Notes under the pieces: model-generated | Seen by the model: the letters and a program-made list of their open reading frames with translations, nothing else | Database searches by the model: none | What the model was told of the DNA's origin: nothing | NCBI GenBank assembly: GCA_964645005.1 | Contig: CAZXYS010000031.1 | Location: 1 to 49,915 of the forward strand | Direction: 5' to 3' | Origin: CAZXYS01 sp964645005 | Lineage (GTDB): Bacteria; Bacteroidota; Ignavibacteria; Kapaibacteriales; UBA2268 | DNA length: 49,915 nt | Part shown: positions 35,110-44,972 of the stretch, one piece after another | How the letters are laid out: each line of letters opens with the position of its first letter | How positions within the stretch are numbered: position 1 is the first letter of the stretch | Program-made: the position numbers and the translations under genes

Positions 35110-35742
35110 TCACGTTTTATCACGATTACGTACATTTGAGATGATCATGTAACTGGTGAATGACATGAATGGTGCAATAAATACATCGACGGTGTAGTGT
35201 ACGTGCTGCAAAATTACGAAAGTTGCCGTAAGAACAGTGCCGATAATGAATATTATCCTTAACCACTTTTTTTGCACTGTAAGGAATAACAGAAACATGA
35301 GTGATGTATGCCCTGAAAAGAAGAGATCCCTGGTCAATACATTACCGTTAACGAAAAACTGGACTATAGGGTCCGCCAATGGTATTATGGTTAGTGGTGG
35401 ATCGAGTGGCAAAAGAAACAATGCGATTATCCTGAATATAATCAGGACAATGTATGATTGAAATGTTATAAGTAGTTGTCTGGGATTTTGCAAAAGGAAT
35501 ATAAATGCAAGAATTACGCATGGGTATAAAATTATAAAAATAGGTGTGGACAGGTCAATAGGTGAAAAATGTCTTAGAACAGGGTCGTGCAGCATTGCGC
35601 CGCCGCGAATTTCGATGAACTCAAGAAAGCCGGATAATCTAATCATTGTGACAATGAGTACAGGGATAGTGAGTATGAATTCCGTGCGAAATTTCTTATT
35701 TTGAAGCTGCTCTTTCCATTCGTTTATAATTTTTTCAAACAC
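35110..35742 (-). CDS. PAP2_C (sphingomyelin synthase-like) membrane protein
   Basis: A 210-residue protein with about six hydrophobic helices. RDLFFSGHTSLMF supplies the first catalytic His and HVHYTVDVFIAPF supplies the second His and Asp of the lipid-phosphatase/phosphotransferase fold, in the arrangement of the PAP2_C family that includes sphingomyelin and inositolphosphoceramide synthases. It probably acts on a membrane lipid head group; phosphatase versus transferase cannot be decided. The start is ATG 35742. It is divergent from sppA. Confidence 0.8.
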   Translation of the reverse strand: MFEKIINEWKEQLQNKKFRTEFILTIPVLIVTMIRLSGFLEFIEIRGGAMLHDPVLRHFSPIDLSTPIFIILYPCVILAFIFLLQNPRQLLITFQSYIVLIIFRIIALFLLPLDPPLTIIPLADPIVQFFVNGNVLTRDLFFSGHTSLMFLLFLTVQKKWLRIIFIIGTVLTATFVILQHVHYTVDVFIAPFMSFTSYMIISNVRNRDKT

Positions 35743-35950
35743 TTGACTGTTCCTATCAAAACTTTTTATGTTTAAATAAAATTTTATATTCGTAACATTA
35801 ATGATTTCAAAGAAAAATTTCTAATGTTCTCAAATTATTCTGCTAATTTAAAAATATAATTTCATATTTTCACTTTTGATATTTCGAAACTTTTATTTCA
35901 TCAAAACGTAATTCAATCAGAGTTTTTAGATAATTATACGGAGTAATAAA

Positions 35951-37894
35951 ATGGCAGATCAACAACAACAACCTCAACAACCGCCGCAGCCACCGTATCC
36001 GCCGCATTATTACCGGCGAAAAAAATCAAACTGGTGGATACCGGTAGTTATCATTGGGGCGATAATTTTAATATTCTTTGGATTTATTTTCGTTATCTTC
36101 AATGCCGTAAGCTCATCTTTCGAGAAGGAAGAGATAACAGTAAAATCAAATTCCGTGCTGCATCTGAATTTTGAAGGAGGGGTCGAAGAATATACAAAAA
36201 CCCAACCGTTTGAATTCTTCGGCGGCTCGAAGCAAGTATCATTTTTTGAAATGATCAATGCTATTGAAGCCGCAAAAGAAGATGATAATATTAAAGGTAT
36301 ATACTACAAGTCTGTTTCCGGTGGAATGGGATTTGCCCAGGCAATGGAATTTCAAAAGGTTTTGAAAGATTTCAAGGAATCAGGAAAATTTGTCTATGCC
36401 TACTTCGATATGGGAAGTGAATACAGCTATTTTAACGCGCTGCCGGCTGATAAGATATTCATGCCCCGGGACGGTATAATGGAAGTTAATGGATTCAGTA
36501 TTACCAATCTGTTTATGAAAGATCTATTCGCTAAACTGGGAATTGACTTCCATATTCAGGCATGGGAAGATTACAAATCAGCGGCAGAGAGCTTTGGCAG
36601 GAACAGCTACAGCGACTCTGCGCGGTATCAGCTAAGGCAGATACTTGATCAAAGGTATGAGAATTTCACCAGTGCGTTGCGGGAATACCGCGGATTGAAG
36701 AAAGAGAAGGTTGATTCGGCTCTTGATGCAGGTCTTTTTACGGCTAATTCTCTGAAAGACAATGGATTCATTGATGATTTCATGAGCGAATCCGATGTAA
36801 AAGATATGATGAAGGAAAAAGCATGGGAAGGTGACAAAGAAACAAAGGATGAAGATAAGAAGCTAAGAATGATCCATATCAGAAACTATTATAAAAGTGA
36901 TCTGCCGAAAACAGGCGAAGTTGCTTCCAAAGATAAACATATAGCAATTATTTTCGGTGCAGGTTCGATAGTCTCTCGGACCGATGACAGTCCTTTTTCC
37001 GATGATATGGTTATTACACCAAAGGACTTTAATAAATACCTGAAAAAAGCGCGGGAAGATGAAAAAGTTAAAGCAATTATTATTAGAATGGACAGCCCGG
37101 GCGGATCAGCTATAGCTTCTGCTGAGATCTACAACGAAATTATGAAGACGAAGGAAGTTAAGCCGGTATATGCATCTATGGGTGATGTTGCAGCTTCCGG
37201 CGGATATTATATTCCGGTGGCATGCGACACTATAATTGCACATCCCTCGACAATCACGGGCTCGATCGGTGTTATTTCACTGATACCGAATATGTCCCGT
37301 ATGCTTGATAAGATCTATCTTCATGTTGATACGCTTGGTACTAATAAGAACTCTCATTTCATGAATCCTATGCTTCCATTTAGTGAGCAGGATAAAGAAA
37401 AATTCAAGGAAATCACGAAAGGCATATATTTCCGCTTCATCGAAAAAGTAGCCAAGAACAGAGATAAATCTTTCGAAGAAACCCGCGCTATTGCCAAAGG
37501 CAGGGTCTGGACCGGCGAAGCAGCTAAAGAGATCGGTCTGGTTGACGTTCTCGGTAATTTCGAGGATGCGCTGAAAATCGCCAAGCGCCGCATAGGTGTG
37601 CCTGATACTTCGAAAGTTTATGTTCATATCTATCCGAAGCCGGTAGATGAGATTACAGCTTTGTTGAAAGTATTCGGTCTGGATAATAGCAATAGTGTAT
37701 TTAATTCGGGTAAGCAGGCGCAGCTTGAGAAGGTCGCTAAAGTTTTGGGAGCTGATCCCGGCTTACTGCAGGAAACTCTTAAAGCAATGCCTGCTGAGAC
37801 GCGCAAGCAGTTCAAATACATGCTGCAACTGTTGAGTATGTCTGAGCATGAGAAAACACTTATGGCTATGCCATATCTGATAGACACGCAATAA
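35951..37894 (+). CDS. sppA: Signal peptide peptidase SppA, 67-kDa type
   Basis: A 647-residue membrane-anchored serine protease of the S49 family with both halves of the long form. A Gln/Pro-rich cytoplasmic start precedes one helix (WIPVVIIGAIILIFFGFIFVI, written here in part). The general base Lys209 lies in EDYKSAAESF of the first domain, and nucleophile Ser416 in DVAASGGYY of the second, followed by STITGSIGVI. It cleaves leftover signal peptides in the membrane. GGAG precedes the ATG. A terminator follows directly, so it looks monocistronic. Confidence 0.94.
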   Translation: MADQQQQPQQPPQPPYPPHYYRRKKSNWWIPVVIIGAIILIFFGFIFVIFNAVSSSFEKEEITVKSNSVLHLNFEGGVEEYTKTQPFEFFGGSKQVSFFEMINAIEAAKEDDNIKGIYYKSVSGGMGFAQAMEFQKVLKDFKESGKFVYAYFDMGSEYSYFNALPADKIFMPRDGIMEVNGFSITNLFMKDLFAKLGIDFHIQAWEDYKSAAESFGRNSYSDSARYQLRQILDQRYENFTSALREYRGLKKEKVDSALDAGLFTANSLKDNGFIDDFMSESDVKDMMKEKAWEGDKETKDEDKKLRMIHIRNYYKSDLPKTGEVASKDKHIAIIFGAGSIVSRTDDSPFSDDMVITPKDFNKYLKKAREDEKVKAIIIRMDSPGGSAIASAEIYNEIMKTKEVKPVYASMGDVAASGGYYIPVACDTIIAHPSTITGSIGVISLIPNMSRMLDKIYLHVDTLGTNKNSHFMNPMLPFSEQDKEKFKEITKGIYFRFIEKVAKNRDKSFEETRAIAKGRVWTGEAAKEIGLVDVLGNFEDALKIAKRRIGVPDTSKVYVHIYPKPVDEITALLKVFGLDNSNSVFNSGKQAQLEKVAKVLGADPGLLQETLKAMPAETRKQFKYMLQLLSMSEHEKTLMAMPYLIDTQ

Positions 37895-37920
37895 TATTTT
37901 GTAAATAATTAAATTTTATA

Positions 37921-37955
37921 ACAGGTCAGGATTAGATTCCCGGCCTGTTTTTTTA
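37921..37955 (+). terminator. Rho-independent terminator of sppA
   Basis: The stem ACAGGTC/GGCCTGT (one G-U pair) with a 14-base loop is followed by a run of nine T, 26 bases after the sppA stop. Confidence 0.75.
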
Positions 37956-37964
37956 TAATAGTCT

Positions 37965-40115
37965 TTAAGAGAATCTCCTCCACACATACCAGCCGCCAAC
38001 AATCGCCAGCAGAGAGCCGAGGATAATCAGCGCCCATTCAGTCATGGTCGGTATTCCCAGCGTGCTCGATGGCGCATAAGGCGAGAAAGCCATCATTCCG
38101 TATGCAGTTGATTTATAGTAATCGGTGTCGCCGTCCCAGTTATCTACGGTTACGGCGCCGCCTTCGGTTGCGTTTTTCCATGCCGTTGTACCTTCCCTGT
38201 GGAAAACATAGGAAACTGTAGTAAGATCGCCATGACGGTCAGGAACATTTGCTTTTAGATAGATAAGGTCAAGGTCTGCAGGATCGCTTCCGGACATGTG
38301 TGTAATATCCCAGTAGCATAGCGACGGGAAGTTGAGAGCTATCAAATCGACAGTGTAATCCACTACCGCGGCGCCAAAGGTATTACCTGTGGGCGCTGTT
38401 ATAACAAGAGGTGTATTACCGAGCGCAGGTGTCCCGAGAGAATAGGTCACCGAACTAGCTGTATGCCCTACAAGTCTGCCTGTGCCCTGCGTATAGCAGT
38501 ACATGTCGGCGCCGTCGATCCATTCTTCGAATTGTTCTATTGTCAGGTCATCGTTTAAAATACCGATATAATCGCAGTCGAATATGACGTCAGCTTCCCC
38601 CATATGAATGAAGTCACCATCATCGTCGGCGGTGTTTTGTCCCAATGTAACATTGCAAAGAGTCAATTCACCGGAATTGATATATATAGCGCCGCCGTCG
38701 TCATCCGCATGATTTTTATAGAAAGTGGTATTCTGACATTAGAAGCCGTCACCGTCGGCAAGATATAAACCGCCTCCATCGCCGGCGGATTGATTCCCCT
38801 GCACCAGGGAATTATTTAAAGAGCCTGCAGCTTCCCATCTAAAATGTAATCCTGCACCGCTATCCCATACATCATCATCCCTGTTGTTTTTAATAACGCA
38901 ATAATCCATATTGACTTCGCCTTCGGCATTGAAAATTCCGCCCCCTGCTCCGCCTGTATAATTTCCAATAACATTAACACTTGTCAGATTCACCGTGCCT
39001 ATATTAACATACATTCCCCCGCCTTTGGTATATTCGTTCCAGTTATTATTAATGCTTGAATTAGTCATATCAAGAGAACCGTTAGAAACATAAATACCGG
39101 CGCCGCTAAATTCTCCAAAACCCACAACAGTGTTACTTGATATTGATGTACCCGTAATATCGACATCTGTGGAAGATGAAGCCATGTATAATCCCCCGCC
39201 GGAACTCTGAGCCCTATTACCATTTACGTTGCAATTGGTAATATCCAGATCGGAAGAAGTTGCCCCACCCGAGAGATAAATTCCCCCTCCAATGGTTTCG
39301 GAAATATTGTTTAGTATATCAACATCATTCAAGGTGCAGGTAACATTAAAAAGATATATACCCCCGCCGCTTTCAGGTCTGCCTCCGAATGAGGAAGCCA
39401 CATTTGAAGAAACAGAAGAAGAAGTTATGTTTAATGTGGCATTATCGGCATAAATACCGCCGCCGCCTTCTTCTGCTTCATTATCGTCAATAGTGCATTC
39501 TGATATAGTAACATTTGATACATCACTAATATATAAACCACCTCCGTCTTCTTCAGCCTCATTATTCTCAATTGTTGAATTAGTAATAGTTAAATTCATA
39601 AATTCTACAGCATAAATACCACCGCCATCATCATCGCTGAAATTGTCAGAAATATTGCAATTTATAACCGTCAAATCACCTTCACTATAGATTCCTCCGC
39701 CATCACCATAAACATTATTATTTTCTATGTTACAATTTCTTACAGTCAAGGCGCCATTATTATATATACCGCCGCCCTCCTCGTCATCACCATTTTGAAT
39801 TGTCATATTCTTAATTTCTACGGTGTTACCTGAGTATATGTAAAAAATCCGGTCTTCCTCATCGCCATCAAGATATGTGCTGTTCCTTCCCTGTCCCTGT
39901 ATGGTTAAGTTTTTATCAACTTCAATATCGTACTCTTCGTGAGTGCCTGAAGCAATATTTATTACATCGCAATTGCTTGCATTATCAATGACATCTTGCA
40001 GTGTCAGCGTGCCGCTCGGGTAGTTAAGTACTGCAGCCTGCGTATTATAATAATTTGCGAAGAAAAAAATAATAGCTAAAATGCTTACAAACGTGTAAAT
40101 AATTGACAGTTTCAT
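37965..40115 (-). pseudogene. Right-handed beta-helix surface protein with IPTM C-terminal anchor, in-frame TAA
   Basis: The gene reads from ATG 40115 with a signal peptide (IIYTFVSILAIIFFFANYY...AA) into a long right-handed beta-helix. There are about twelve turns of the Pmp-like pattern D/E-GGGI/LY...N-x-T/S-I-x-N/D-N, rich in Asp/Glu/Asn. TAA at 38739-38741 interrupts it after LADGDGF, and the same frame then continues CQNTTFYKNHADDDGGAIY without any shift down to 37965. The C-terminus is IPTMTEWALIILGSLLAIVG plus WYVWRRFS, an IPTL-type CTERM anchor (motif, helix, basic end) rather than a T9SS domain. As read, translation would yield a 458-residue fragment with no anchor. Confidence 0.8.
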
Positions 40116-40601
40116 TATACTGTTCTCCCAGATTGTTATATAATTTGTATTTTTTGTCTAATTGAAAAAATTAAAGACAAGTGAATTATATCACAAAAAG
40201 AAATTTAAACCCTTATTATTTATTGATGATATAAGTTATTTAAGCAAAATAATAATATTTCTTCAAATAAATAAATTGTTTTTTATAATTTGACAATCAG
40301 TTTTTTTTAATAATTTGTCAGTAGGAAGTCATTGATATTGGAATATTTATAGAACACAAGCTATAAGGTGACAACTTTTTATGCACATTGAGTTTCAAAG
40401 GAATTTAAATTTTTGTGAGATAAAATTTCTGTCTTCTATAAAGATTTTATAGAAAGTATGGAATTTTTGCTATATTCATAAGTTTTAATTCTAAGAAGAT
40501 GTATTGCTTATTAGCAATATTATGTAAAAAAAATTATCATTATCTCGTATAATTACATAAAGCAGTCAATAATCAATGTTAAATAATAAACGGAGTATTT
40601 T
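40116..40601. promoter_or_regulatory. Divergent AT-rich intergenic region
   Basis: 486 bp between two divergent surface-protein genes, with no gene seen. It must hold both promoters. A perfect inverted repeat with 9-bp arms, TTCTATAAA/TTTATAGAA, lies at 40434-40454 and could be an operator. Oligo-A/T tracts dominate the rest, and CGGAG precedes the ATG at 40602. Confidence 0.4.
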
Positions 40602-42389
40602 ATGAGAATAGATTATATAATTAATTCAGATTATAGCACAAACAATGCTAAAAATAGCATAGAGGGTACTATGAAAAAGGAAAGAGCTTTTATGAAGATG
40701 CTTTCTATAGCGCTTTTCCTGTTGCTGGTTTCAACTTTTGCGATGAACGCTCAGGGAGTCATTAAAGTTGAAGGAGAAATTACAACCAAAACCGATAATT
40801 CGATAACTGTACAGGGAAAGGAATTTGCAGTCACTTCCACAACCGTTATCTATAATAAATCGAATTTGAAAATTGAATTTGGTGATTTGGAGGAAGGCGA
40901 TTATGTCGAGGTAAAAGGCGTCAAGATCAACAATGTGCTTACCGCCAAAGTCATTAAGCTGGAAGATGAAGACGATGACAACAGAAAAACAGAACTGGAA
41001 GTCGAAGGGACTATTTCATCGCTGTCAAGTGATATGATTACCGTCAACGGCACTACCTTTACGTTGAATTCAGAAACCAAGGTGATCATGGAATTGTTCG
41101 GACTTGCCGATCTCAGTGATCTCAAGGTTGGACAGTTTGTAGTTGTTAAAGGTAAGGTCAAGAACGGTGAGAACGCCGCGACGAGGATAAAGGTTAAAAA
41201 TGAAGTTGAATCCGAACTTGAAGTCGAAGGCAAGATAGAAGCCTTGACTGATGATATGATCACTGTTAACGGAACTACCTTCACTTTAACTTCCGAGACA
41301 ATAATCGTCAAAGAAGGTAAAGGAAAGATAGAGTCAGGTGATCTGGAAGTAGGTATGATGGTCGAAGTCAAGGGCTTTGTCTCCGGCGGTGAAAACATAG
41401 CCAAGCAGATCAAAGTCGAAAATGAAGATAATGAGAATATTGAGATTGAAGTTGAAGGAGAGATTACCGCTCTTACTGATAGTGAAATAATCGTATCAGG
41501 TACTACATTCACACTTAAAGAGAGCACTATTGTCATAGTGGAAGGTGAAGGTAAAGTTGACCTTAGCAGTCTTGAATTGGGGCAGTACGCCGAAGTTAAG
41601 GGCTATGTCTCCAATGGCATAAATTACGCTAAGATAATCAAGATCAAGAAAGAAGATGACTATGAGATCAAAGTAAAAGGCGAAATCACGGCTATAGGCA
41701 GTTCAACATTTACGGTTAATGAGACGGACTTCACAGTTAACAGTGAGACGGAAATCTATGATGAGAATCATAATAAACTTGATTTCTCATATCTTGAAAC
41801 CGGAATGTATGTGCATGTTAAAGCTGTCGTCGAAACCGGTGAGAATATAGCAGTTGAAATCTCAGTGAAGAACAAGGATATGGTTATGAATAGCGGCAAC
41901 CATATCAATTACATGGAAGACAACACAATTGTAGTTGGTGATCAGATCTATCACGTGGATTCGGAAACTGATGTATATGATGAATACGGAATGATCATGA
42001 GCTATTACGAGCTTGCATTGGGTATGGAAGTTGAAGTCCGAGATAATATTAAGGACGACGAACTCTATGCTGCAAGAATAGATGTGATAAGCAGCGTAAG
42101 CAGCGTTGAAGTAACCACAGCCACGACGGACATTTCGCTTAAAAGCTGCCCGAATCCGTTTACAAGCAGAGCAACTCTGGAATTCAATCTTCCGGTAAGG
42201 GCAGATGTATCAATTAACCTGTATGACCAGTCAGGTTCGAGAATAATGGAAGTCCATAGCGGTTCTTTGCATGCCGGCGTTCATCAATTCCAGATCGGCT
42301 CGAATAGTAATCTAACCGCCGGAGTTTACTTTGCAAGAATAGTCATTAATGGCAGGGTATATAACAAAACAATGATCAAAGCGGATTAA
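40602..42389 (+). CDS. Six-repeat DUF5666 protein with T9SS tail
   Basis: 595 residues from ATG 40602 (CGGAG upstream); ATG 40671 with GAGGG upstream gives a cleaner signal peptide (MLSIALFLLLVSTFAMNAQG) and may be the true start. Six ~70-75-residue OB-like DUF5666 repeats run from about residue 52 to 505, each with V-E/K-G-x-I, I-T-V-N-G-T-x-F-T-L, L-x-x-G-x-x-V-E-V-K-G and A-x-x-I-K-V. Repeats 2-4 are most alike, also at the DNA level, suggesting recent duplication. A T9SS type A domain (CPNPFTSRATLEF onwards) ends it. It is strongly acidic, consistent with an exported metal- or polymer-binding protein, but the function is unknown. Confidence 0.85.
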   Translation: MRIDYIINSDYSTNNAKNSIEGTMKKERAFMKMLSIALFLLLVSTFAMNAQGVIKVEGEITTKTDNSITVQGKEFAVTSTTVIYNKSNLKIEFGDLEEGDYVEVKGVKINNVLTAKVIKLEDEDDDNRKTELEVEGTISSLSSDMITVNGTTFTLNSETKVIMELFGLADLSDLKVGQFVVVKGKVKNGENAATRIKVKNEVESELEVEGKIEALTDDMITVNGTTFTLTSETIIVKEGKGKIESGDLEVGMMVEVKGFVSGGENIAKQIKVENEDNENIEIEVEGEITALTDSEIIVSGTTFTLKESTIVIVEGEGKVDLSSLELGQYAEVKGYVSNGINYAKIIKIKKEDDYEIKVKGEITAIGSSTFTVNETDFTVNSETEIYDENHNKLDFSYLETGMYVHVKAVVETGENIAVEISVKNKDMVMNSGNHINYMEDNTIVVGDQIYHVDSETDVYDEYGMIMSYYELALGMEVEVRDNIKDDELYAARIDVISSVSSVEVTTATTDISLKSCPNPFTSRATLEFNLPVRADVSINLYDQSGSRIMEVHSGSLHAGVHQFQIGSNSNLTAGVYFARIVINGRVYNKTMIKAD

Positions 42390-42438
42390 GCATTAAGCCT
42401 CTAACTATGTGTTAAGCATAGGATCATTGAATTATTAT

Positions 42439-42474
42439 CCCGGGTTCTCGGAAAGAGGATCCGGGAATTTTATT
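42439..42474 (+). terminator. Hairpin terminator after the DUF5666 gene
   Basis: The imperfect stem CCCGGGTTCTC/GAGGATCCGGG with a GAAA-type loop is followed by AATTTTATT. It lies 50 bases after the stop, converging with leftward genes. Confidence 0.6.
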
Positions 42475-42500
42475 AAATCAGCTATTGGGTGTAATTATTA

Positions 42501-42683
42501 TTATTTCAATTTGAATTTAATAGGTATTTTTAGTTTGGTGGTTGCGGTTTTTCCTGTTGCGGAATCTTTCAAAGGATCCCAGTCGGGCATCATTTTGACG
42601 ACTCGAGCAGCCTTCTTATCGCAACCGTGACCAATACCTTTTTCAATATCCACATTCTTGACTTTTCCATTTTCATTATTCTC
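42501..42683 (-). pseudogene. TonB C-terminal domain fragment
   Basis: Read leftward, 60 codons encode NGKVKNVDIEKGIGHGCDKK, AARVVKMMPDWDPLKDSATG and a final KLKIPIKFKLK. This matches the TonB C-terminal domain pattern (DG-x-V-x-N-V-x-V, G-x-G-x-G-C-D-x-E-A, V-x-x-M-P-x-W-x-P-G, P-x-x-F). There is no start codon in frame before the Met-Met pair, and the frame meets TGA at 42684-42686 inside the end of the acyl-CoA dehydrogenase gene. It is a 3' remnant of a tonB-like gene. Confidence 0.75.
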
Positions 42684-43821
42684 TCAAGAGCTCTCGGGCT
42701 ATTATTATATGCTGCACTTCCGAGGTTCCTTCATATATTTCAATGACTTTTGCGTCGCGCATCATTTTTTCGACCTGGTATTCACGGGTATAGCCGTAAC
42801 CACCGAGTATCTGTACGGCTTCCCTTGTAACTTCCATGGCAGTATTAGCCGCGAAAAGCTTAGCCTGTGCCGATTCCTTCACGAAATGCCTGTGCTGATC
42901 CTTAAGATAGGCAGCCTTTAGAACAAGAGCCCTTGCTGCTTCAATCTTCATATCCATGTCAGCAAGTTTAAACTGAATTGCCTGATGCTCGGAAATAACT
43001 TTTCCAAAAGCTTTCCTTTGTTTAGAATATTCAAGCGCTTTGTCAAAGGCTCCCTGGGCAATACCGATGCCCTGAGAGGCAATTCCTATCCTGCCGCAAT
43101 TCAGGCTTTCCATAGCGATCCTGAATCCTTCGCCGACGTCTCCTATACGATTTTCATCAGGTACTTTCACTCCGGTCAACGCTACTGAGCAGGTATCGCT
43201 GGAACGCATGCCCATTTTGTCTTCTTTCTTTTGGGGTTCGAAACCTTCGGTGCCTTTCTCAATTGCAAAGCATGTTATGCCTTTATGACCTTTTGAATGA
43301 TCTGTTTGTGCAAATAATATATAAGTATCGGCATTTTGCCCGGTAGATACCCAGTTCTTCATCCCGTCAATCACCCAGTATTCGTCTTTCTTAACAGCGG
43401 TTGTTTTCTGGTGAGACGCATCCGAGCCGGCTTCAGGTTCACTCAGGCAATAAACGCCAATTTTATCACCCATAGCCAATGGTTTCAGGAGTCTTTCTTT
43501 TTGTTGGTCAGTACCCCAGGTTTCCAAAATAAAATTTACCAGACTGTTATGAACAGAAAATATAATACCGATACTGCCATCAACTTTGCAAAATTCTTCC
43601 TGTGCGATGACATAGCTGACAGTATCAAGCCCACTGCCCCCCCATTTTTCGGAAACCATGAAACCCATAAAACCAAGTTCGCCTAATTTTTTAATAATTT
43701 CTGCGGGGAATTCTGCTTTAATGTCTCTTTCAGCAACAGTGGGTGCAATTTCTTCAAGAGCAAATCTTTGCGCCGTATCCCGTATCTGTTCTTGAATTTC
43801 AGAAAATTCGTAACTAAACAT
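42676..43821 (-). CDS. Acyl-CoA dehydrogenase
   Basis: A 381-residue FAD enzyme of the short/medium-chain acyl-CoA dehydrogenase family that introduces the alpha-beta double bond in acyl-CoA and passes electrons to ETF. FAD and substrate motifs are present: YCLSEPEAGSD, NWVSTGQNAD, ERKAFGK-type QRKAFGKVISEHQ, and QILGGYGYTREY. The catalytic Glu364 lies in EIYEGTSEVQ. The length is normal and the protein complete. The upstream GGAAAAGG is a weak ribosome site. No ETF or thiolase gene is adjacent, so the exact acyl chain is not indicated by context. Confidence 0.93.
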   Translation of the reverse strand: MFSYEFSEIQEQIRDTAQRFALEEIAPTVAERDIKAEFPAEIIKKLGELGFMGFMVSEKWGGSGLDTVSYVIAQEEFCKVDGSIGIIFSVHNSLVNFILETWGTDQQKERLLKPLAMGDKIGVYCLSEPEAGSDASHQKTTAVKKDEYWVIDGMKNWVSTGQNADTYILFAQTDHSKGHKGITCFAIEKGTEGFEPQKKEDKMGMRSSDTCSVALTGVKVPDENRIGDVGEGFRIAMESLNCGRIGIASQGIGIAQGAFDKALEYSKQRKAFGKVISEHQAIQFKLADMDMKIEAARALVLKAAYLKDQHRHFVKESAQAKLFAANTAMEVTREAVQILGGYGYTREYQVEKMMRDAKVIEIYEGTSEVQHIIIARELLRE

Positions 43822-44011
43822 AACCTTTTCCGTATTAATTTATTGAGTCTTTCGTTTATATGATTCAAATATTTGCTCTGTAAAAGTGTTTTTTAAATGA
43901 ATGTAAGTTTACTTAAGAAATTGCTTATATCAAAAATATTTTTTCTATTAAAATAATAATTTATAATTTTGAAACATATCAATTTTTAAATCGCCATATT
44001 GGAGGATAATT

Positions 44012-44734
44012 ATGAAAAATATAATAACTGCTGTTCTTTTATTTTCAGCAATGTTTATAACAGCTTTTGCTCAGCCGAAATTGGAGATAATCGGCGGTGA
44101 TACTTATGATTGGGGAGAAGTCAAACCGAAAGATTCACCGCTTGAGGCAAAAATCAAAATAAAAAATTCAGGTAATAATGACACTTTGAAAATCTACAGC
44201 GTAAAGCCGGGTTGCGGATGTACTACAGCTCCGCTTGATAAAAAGAACCTCGCACCGAATGAAACGGCTACAATGGATGTTAAACTCAATGTAGCAAATT
44301 ACCACAATAATGTTAGCAAGTCGATCCGCATTACTTCCAATGATCCGGATAACAGGACAAAATATCTTCGCTTGAAATGCTATGTCAAGCATGACATAGA
44401 AATGATGCCCCGTTTCATTAATTACAGTAATGTAACTGTCGGCGAAGAAGCAACAGGGAAGGTGGTCATTAAAAATAATTCCGATAATCCCATAAAAATT
44501 GCGCAGATAAGACCCACTTTGGAAGGTATAAGTTTGAACCTTGGCAAAGATGATGTAATTCCTGCAAAAGGAAAGATCACTCTCGAAGCTAAGTATACAC
44601 CGCAGCAGAAAGGAAATTTCCGCGGCTATATAACGATTAAAACCGATAATGAAGATAATCCTTTGATAAAGATCAATATCTACGGCGGCGCGCGTGAGCC
44701 CAAAGGCAGCAAGGCTTCATCTAAGGATAAATAA
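44012..44734 (+). CDS. DUF1573-domain exported protein
   Basis: 240 residues with a signal peptide (AVLLFSAMFITAFAQ) and a DUF1573 immunoglobulin-like domain: DTYDWGEVKP, FKIKNSG-type IKIKNSGNNDTLKI and the hallmark VKPGCGCTTA. A second, diverged ASPM/Hydin-like beta domain (VTVGEEATGKVVIKNNSDNP) follows. It is probably periplasmic or extracellular; the molecular role is unknown for the family. GGAGGA lies six bases before the ATG. Confidence 0.88.
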   Translation: MKNIITAVLLFSAMFITAFAQPKLEIIGGDTYDWGEVKPKDSPLEAKIKIKNSGNNDTLKIYSVKPGCGCTTAPLDKKNLAPNETATMDVKLNVANYHNNVSKSIRITSNDPDNRTKYLRLKCYVKHDIEMMPRFINYSNVTVGEEATGKVVIKNNSDNPIKIAQIRPTLEGISLNLGKDDVIPAKGKITLEAKYTPQQKGNFRGYITIKTDNEDNPLIKINIYGGAREPKGSKASSKDK

Positions 44735-44774
44735 GCTGCATCCATAAATATAATTAACAATTGGTGATTTTTAG

Positions 44775-44805
44775 ATTCCTTTCCTCCATAATGGGGGAAA
44801 GGAAT
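44775..44805 (+). terminator. Hairpin terminator after the DUF1573 gene
   Basis: The 13-bp stem ATTCCTTTCCTCC/GGGGGAAAGGAAT (one G-U pair) with a 5-base loop is followed by an AT-rich stretch (TATAATTTA) rather than a clean U-run, so efficiency is uncertain. Confidence 0.55.
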
Positions 44806-44972
44806 TATAATTTACCGTCTATTATTATACTTCTGATATTCGGTCTTTCTAACTACATAATATTAAATTTGGCAGTTTACGAGCAATTTAATTGGATAAT
44901 TCAATGATTTGTCATATATTTTATAATTGAAAATATTTTTTTTCATGACTTATTTCCTAAGAAAGAGAAATT

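Noticed and set aside
40755..42110. CRISPR or satellite array
   Set aside because: The ~210-225-bp periodicity is explained by repeated DUF5666 protein domains in one open frame.
42409..42630. 73-codon plus-strand frame after the DUF5666 gene
   Set aside because: It runs over a terminator hairpin and antisense to the TonB fragment; no ribosome site or motif.
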